In this document: in pieces, positions 58,969 to 64,000 of the stretch
How positions within the stretch are numbered: the stretch's first letter is position 1
Layout of the letters: each line of letters starts with the position of its first letter
Source of the DNA: Rana temporaria
Taxonomy: Eukaryota; Chordata; Amphibia; Anura; Ranidae
Direction: 5' to 3'
Assembly: GCF_905171775.1 (NCBI RefSeq)
Contig: NC_053494.1
Location: forward strand, 127,069,824 to 127,133,823
DNA: 64,000 nt
The notes under the pieces: generated by a model
The model's input: the letters and a program-made list of their open reading frames with translations, nothing else
Told to the model about the DNA's origin: nothing
The model's database searches: none
Made by a program: the position numbers and the translations under genes

Positions 58969-60721
58969 ATGGCGATGTCACACGAGCGGGCACGATGCTC
59001 TCATGCCACAAGTGAAGGGACAGAGGCAGGGACGTCCCGATCAAGGCCAAGAAGATACAAAGCCACTAATATGCGGTTCCAGGAAATGGTGGAGTTAGTT
59101 TACATCATGCAAAAGAAGGACTATGATGGTGAATTAGGGCCATACAAGACCCCTAACCGCCGAAAGGCACATATTATGGACAAGGTGGCGAGGAGAATGC
59201 AGAGGATGTTTGGGATCACCAGGTCCAAGGAACAGCTGAGGAAACGCTGGTCAGACTTAAAATTGAGGGAGCCACATCAGATGAAGAAAATACTTAAAAT
59301 TCTGCGTAAAAGTAAGTAAATATATATTGGGGTTGGGGGGGGGTGGGTGATTGTCTGCAATAATGTGTTGCCATGTATATTTCACCATCTGCCTCCTTGG
59401 CCTGCTTGTAATTTTAAAGACATGTTGTCATTTATTTTTTATGACATAAATACCTACATATTTACAAATAGTGTTCTTAGTAAACAACGTAACATCACAT
59501 AGTTTCTCAGAAAGGCTCGGTTATTCCAGGAACAACACACCTGGACATGGCTCACTGGCCAAAAACTTTGTTTGTAAACATTGTGTAAAAGCTAGTTCTA
59601 GAAAATAAAATTATGAGAATGGGAAAGGCAAACAGGATTCATTCTAAAAACAGTGGTAATAAAGCAGATGTTTTCACATCTGCAATGCAGAGCACCTGTG
59701 TCTGCCCAAATCAAAAATGGGTTTTGGTAGGGTCTCCCAGAAAGACTGTTTAGGGGGGACATCCATGTGTGTCACTTTGCTAAAAAGGGGCAGGATCAGA
59801 GCTTGCCATAGAAGTAATTCCAAAATGTAGGTTTGGTGAAAGATAAAAGTAACTAAATGAAAGCCTCTTCTAAGCAATGTGTGCGATTTATGCTCTCCAA
59901 TATCTGTGTGCTGATGAGTCTACATTTTTTTTTGTTTATTTCAGGGGAAAGAAGTCGCCAGCATTTGGAGGAGGCAGAGAGGGCCAGACAAGGCCAAAAT
60001 CTGCCATCTCAACATGTGGAGGAGGAGGAGGATGTGGAAGGAGAAGAGGATGTGGAAGGAGAAGAGGATGTGGAAGGAGAAGAGGATGTGGAAGGAGAAG
60101 AGGATGTGGAAGGAGAAGAGGATGTGGAAGGAGAGGAGGAAGGAAGAAAGGAGGAAGGAAGAGAGGAGGAAGAAGTAATTTTGGACTTAGAATTTATAGC
60201 AGATGAAGGGCAAGTGGCGGAAGAACAATTTGGCGAATTGAAAGAAGGTGGATTGATGGATGAAGGAGGAGTCCAAGATGATGGGGAAGTGGTGGAAGAA
60301 GGAGGAGTGATAGAAGATGATGGTGAGGTGGTGGAAGAAGGAGGAGTGATAGAAGATGTCGAAGAGGTTGAAAGGAGAAGCCCATCAGGTCAGTGTCACC
60401 CTAGCTTGATTAAAAAAAACATATGTAGATAGGCCTCATCGAAAAATAATTTAGTAAATGACCATTTTTTTTGTTTTTTTAGGGGAGGAGGATGGTGTGC
60501 CAATATTTTCACGTGCAAGTGCTGCTATAATTATTCAGCAGGTAATGGAGTGCAGCACTGAAATGCACAATATGCGTGAAAGGATGGTTGTCATGGAAGA
60601 GAATTTAACAAATGTCCTTTTGGAATGCTGCACGGAAATGGACAATATGCGGCAAAGAATGATGGTCATCGAATCTAATTTTAAAAATATTATTGACATG
60701 ATGGGCCGTGTCAAAGACTGA
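58969..60721 (+). CDS. Myb/SANT-domain protein of Harbinger copy 2, intact
   Basis: Exons 58969-59311, 59945-60388 and 60483-60721, phase 1 junctions as in copy 1, 341 aa. The SANT/Myb-like domain is at about residues 34-105 ('FQEMVELVYIMQKKDYDGE', 'RKAHIMDKVARRMQRMFG', 'RKRWSDLKLREPHQMKK'). Exon 2 contains six tandem VEGEED units followed by a Glu/Val-rich stretch. Exon 3 is 75 bp longer than in copy 1: the heptad-like unit is duplicated ('TEMHNMRERMVVMEENL' then 'TEMDNMRQRMMVIESNF'). The start sits in a good context and an in-frame second ATG is two codons downstream. Likely the DNA-binding partner of the transposase; inferred from Harbinger biology. Confidence 0.88.
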
Positions 60722-60777
60722 AACACCCCCCGCCCATCCCCCGCCCCCACAAACATTTTTACTGTTTTAATAATGAA

Positions 60778-61029
60778 TACGCCAAAATTTGAAGATACAC
60801 ACACAGTGTGCCAACATGTGCTATCTGCCATCACAGAATATCTAGTGTCTGTGCTTTGTGGGTCCAACCCCCTCCTCCATCCTCAAGTAGTTGAGAGGAA
60901 GGGTTTGCTCCCACAGAACACAGACATTGATCACCCATGATGTCAGATAGCACATGTGGCCATTTGTCTGTTGAACCAATGACATTTGGCGAGTTTGCAC
61001 TGAATGTGTGTATCTTCAAATTTTGGCGT
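60778..61029. repeat. 252-bp hairpin between SANT and transposase 3' ends (copy 2)
   Basis: Same paired blocks and same length as 43981-44232 in copy 1, with small compensated and uncompensated differences. Confidence 0.85.
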
Positions 61030-61866
61030 GTTCCAGTGTGAAAGCACACCATGACTGACTGCTGTTGTGAGTTTTTATATTTTTATAATTGTATTTTGTT
61101 ACTTTTTGACCATGTTGAACATTTTTGGATACTATAAAGTTTAGACCATAAAGAATAAACACCGACAAAAAATTAAAAAGATATATATATAGAATTATAA
61201 ATCTCTCTAATCACTGAATTTAGTGAAGTGGAGATTTGACTCCTAAATCTTAACAACACATTTTCTTATTGAAAAACACACCAAAAAAAATCAAAATTCT
61301 TAAAAAAATTTTGGTTTTTGTGCATAAAAAATATGCAGAAAATAAAAAATACTAAGGCGGTAAACACCCCACCAATAATATTCTATATATATATATATAT
61401 ATGTAAACAATAAATCTAACTATATTTGATAAACAAAAATGTGAACTTGTTAAAATAGGTATAATCTGCATAATATTATTGGTTGAATTACCTTAAAAAA
61501 AAAAAAATAAAAAAAAAAATTTTGTAGACTCCTAAGTACAAAAGCAGGGAGTAATGAAAAAAATTTCAAAAATTTTTTGGGGTCATGAACAAGCAAAAAT
61601 TAAAAAACTTGACCTCAAAATGTACAAATGGAGTTGCTTCTTATTTCTAGACTCAATACCCTGTTTGTAGATGAGTGAATACTGTGCAAAATGTGGTCAT
61701 TTACTAAAAGTGGAGAAATCAATTATGCATTAAAATTGAAAAAGTTAGTCAGAGAACCAGGAAGACAGATAAAAAGAGAAAAAGCATTAATGACAAACAA
61801 CTGTATAAAGTCCAATGGTCTAATTATTTTTTATTTGAGAGAATATTCCTTTCTTTGGGGGCCGAA

Positions 61867-63524
61867 TTAGAAAGAAATATGATCTGGCATAGCAATGGCC
61901 CCCCGACCCATGAAGTACTCAACATATTTGTCGCGTACCTCACGAGCTGATTGGGGGGCCAAGCCAGCGCGACCAGTGTCCAGCCCGGGAAGGGGATCTG
62001 AGGGTAGTCTTGCCTCAGAACCGATGTCGGGTAGGTACGTCTGGGAGTGCCTGCGTAAAAAGTTGTGCAAAATGCAGCAGGCAAATACAACGGTGTCCAA
62101 TTTATATTCCGCCAGATGTATCGATGTCCTGAACAGGCGGAACCGGTTGGTGAGTATCCCAAAGGCATTCTCGACTACCCTCCGAGCCCTGGCCAACCGA
62201 AAATTAAACACACTCCTCTCTGAGGTGAGGGTCCTCTGGGGAAAAGGCCGCATGAGGTGAGGACCAAGCCCGAAAGCCTCGTCCGCTAGGAACACAAACG
62301 GAAGTCCTTCCACATTATCTTCATCTGGTGGCAATGCCAGACCACCAGCTTGGAGACGATCATAGAAATCAGTCCGTGCGAACACTCCCCCATCAGACAT
62401 CCGGCCGTTCTTCCCCACGTCCACATATAGAAACTCATACTGTGCCGACACCACCGCCATCAACACAATACTATGATAACCCTTGTAATTATAATAGTAG
62501 GACCCCGAGTGGGGTGGGGGCACAATGCGGACGTGTTTCCCATCTATTGCTCCACCGCAGTTTGGAAAATCCCACCGCTGGGCAAATTGGGAAGCCACAG
62601 ACTGCCATTCCTGTGGTGTGGAGGGTAGCTGTGGGGACAAACAAAAAAAGAGATTTAGTACTTTGGAATAAAAACATCCTACAAGCATCCTTGTGACACT
62701 TCAAAGTATTAAAATTGCATTCGAAAAATGTGCATGGAGAATTTGGGAAATGAAATATATAGGGCCACTTCATTAAGAGACTCCACAGCCCTCTGATGGG
62801 GACAATTAAAGTTTGAAGGGGGGGGGGACACAAAAACCAAAAAGTCCTGTTTTAAAAAATGGCAAGGTGGGTTTGTCCCTAGGATAGCATGCTGGACAGG
62901 TTAATATTGGGTAAGGGACAAATATGCAGGTAGGCCAAGAAAAAAACATGTAAAGCTGATATCAACATGCATAGGGAGAAAAGGGAACGTTAGTTAAACA
63001 CACAGCATATCTGGGAAATGAAAAAAAAAGTTAGTTAGCAACATTATTACAGCCAGGAAACTTACCTTAATATACTCCTCATGCATAACTTTGATGATGG
63101 CAGCACACGTGTCCGGTATGATGACCCCAAGCGCCTGCGGAGAGATGCCTGTCGAGAACTTGAGGTCCTGCAGGCTCCTCCCAGTCGCCAGGTACCGCAA
63201 CGTGGCAATAAGCCTCTGCTCGGCCGTGATGGCTTGGCGCATCACAGTGTCCTGCCTCGTGATATAGGGGGACAGAAGTTCCAGCAGACTGTTGAATACG
63301 GGGTCCGTCATGCGGAGAAAATTCCTAAAGTCATTAGGATTATTCTCCTGGAGTTCCCTAAGCAGAGGCATATGTGAGAACTGGTCACGCTGGCGCAACC
63401 AATTCTTGGTCCAGAAACGCCTCCGCCCCCTGTTTCTGGCCAAAGTACTGGAAAAATGAACATATCCAGCAGCCATCCCATAAACAGCACCAACTCGCGA
63501 AAATTGACGCTGCTGCTCCATCAT
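61867..63524 (-). CDS. Harbinger DDE transposase of copy 2, intact
   Basis: Exons 63524-63066 (153 codons, donor GTAAGT) and 62628-61867 (254 codons with stop), 406 aa, phase 0 junction, no internal stop. The N-terminal part is basic ('RNRGRRRFWTKNWLRQRDQ') and helical, with 'AITAEQRLIATLRYLATGRS' fitting the helix-turn-helix of HARBI1-like proteins. The DDE_Tnp_4 triad is Asp182 ('GAIDGKHV'), Asp269 ('LADEAFG') and Glu306 ('RRVVENAFGIL'). The family cuts and pastes elements into TWA sites, matching the TTA/TAA duplications here. Length matches the family. The gene is convergent with the SANT gene and starts near the right TIR. Confidence 0.93.
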
Positions 63525-63846
63525 GGCTTCAAACCGGCCGGCTGGTCAGTCAAGAACACACTGAAACAGAAAGCACTCGCAAATCCAGCACTACCTGCGA
63601 CAAACGCGTGACAAACAGATACGAGCGCACAGGATGCAACTGCTAAAGCAGAAACAACCTGCTAGCCTATAGCCGAATGACAACTACGTTACCGCAAGCA
63701 CACGCACTGAACCCGTGAATACACGCTGTCAAAGCCTGGAGACCGAGAAGCGCGAATCAGCTCTAACCAAACCTTCACTAACACGAGCAAACCCGTAACT
63801 AGCAAAAGAGGAACAGAGGGCGGCGCCATTAAGTTTGGTCTTCCCC

Positions 63847-63852
63847 TTTATA
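63847..63852 (-). promoter_or_regulatory. TATA box for the transposase gene (copy 2)
   Basis: The minus strand reads TATAAA at 63852-63847, preceded by GACGTC and a TACGT-rich stretch, about 325 bp upstream of the start codon and conserved with copy 1. Confidence 0.5.
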
Positions 63853-64000
63853 GTGACGTCGTACGTAGTTTACGTGCACGCGTTCCGGTACGACGGTAAT
63901 TTGGTCCGCTGGTGTGTACACGCCAGCGGAACCAAACACAAATCAGCCTTGTACGCCGGAAACTGTCGGGCAGACAGTTTCCAGCGCACAGATCCGGTCG

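Larger units (their letters stand above)
55694..64000. mobile_element. three-gene Harbinger transposon, copy 2, nearly complete
   Basis: The left end GGCCCCGTACTCACGACC follows TAA at 55691-55693. Aligned with copy 1, the right terminus should lie about 13 bases past the window edge. All three genes (MADF, SANT, transposase) are open. The flanks differ from copy 1, so this is an independent insertion and not a duplication of the locus. An almost autonomous-looking element of about 8.3 kb. Confidence 0.9.

Noticed and set aside
60194..60385. Leu/Pro/His-rich minus-strand frame
   Set aside because: Antisense of the Glu-rich repeat in the SANT gene.

Overview
The window looks like a piece of a vertebrate nuclear genome, most likely an anuran amphibian and probably a ranid-type frog. 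Direct evidence: spliced eukaryotic genes, one vertebrate lens gamma-crystallin gene with the family's exon structure, long AT microsatellites, and a dense stack of DNA transposons (Harbinger, hAT, piggyBac, Tc1) with a Tx1-like L1. Placing it in frogs is an inference from repeat composition. No prokaryotic genes, CRISPR arrays or tRNA genes were seen.

Layout. 1-2.4 kb: an 8-bp-TSD hAT element. 2.4-9.4 kb: an L2/CR1 LINE tail, TTAA-bounded MITEs, microsatellites, a composite element with 168-bp tandem repeats, and a decayed Tc1. 10-13.5 kb: a broken piggyBac with 69-bp and 393-bp tandem repeats. 13.5-22.3 kb: a hAT fossil, a CR1-like LINE split by a solo LTR, MITEs, a hAT MITE nested in another MITE, a CACTAC-type tandem array and a second complete hAT. 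23.4-25.1 kb: CpG-rich palindromic elements and a Harbinger MITE. 25.4-27.8 kb: a nearly complete piggyBac with decayed transposase. 28-29.7 kb: the only host gene recognised, gamma-crystallin exons 2 and 3, with two MITEs in the intron. 31 kb: a Tc1 remnant.

32.35-47.48 kb and 55.69 kb to the window end: two same-orientation copies of a large Harbinger transposon, about 8.3-8.5 kb without insertions. Each carries three spliced genes: a MADF-domain protein (minus), a Myb/SANT-domain protein with acidic and heptad-like regions (plus, divergent from MADF), and a DDE transposase (minus, convergent with SANT). Copy 2 is open in all three genes and lacks only about the last 13 bases of its right end. 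Copy 1 has a frameshift in MADF, an early stop in the transposase and a full-length 6.6-kb Tx1-like L1 inside intron 1 of its SANT gene.

47.5-55.7 kb, between the copies: a 5S-rRNA-derived SINE with an L2-like tail, TTAA MITEs, a 31-bp minisatellite, a 0.6-kb foldback, a small MITE whose ends resemble the large Harbinger, and a second solo LTR. Transposase and MADF/SANT proteins would plausibly act together on the shared TIRs and mobilise such MITEs. The crystallin gene is functionally unrelated to these elements.
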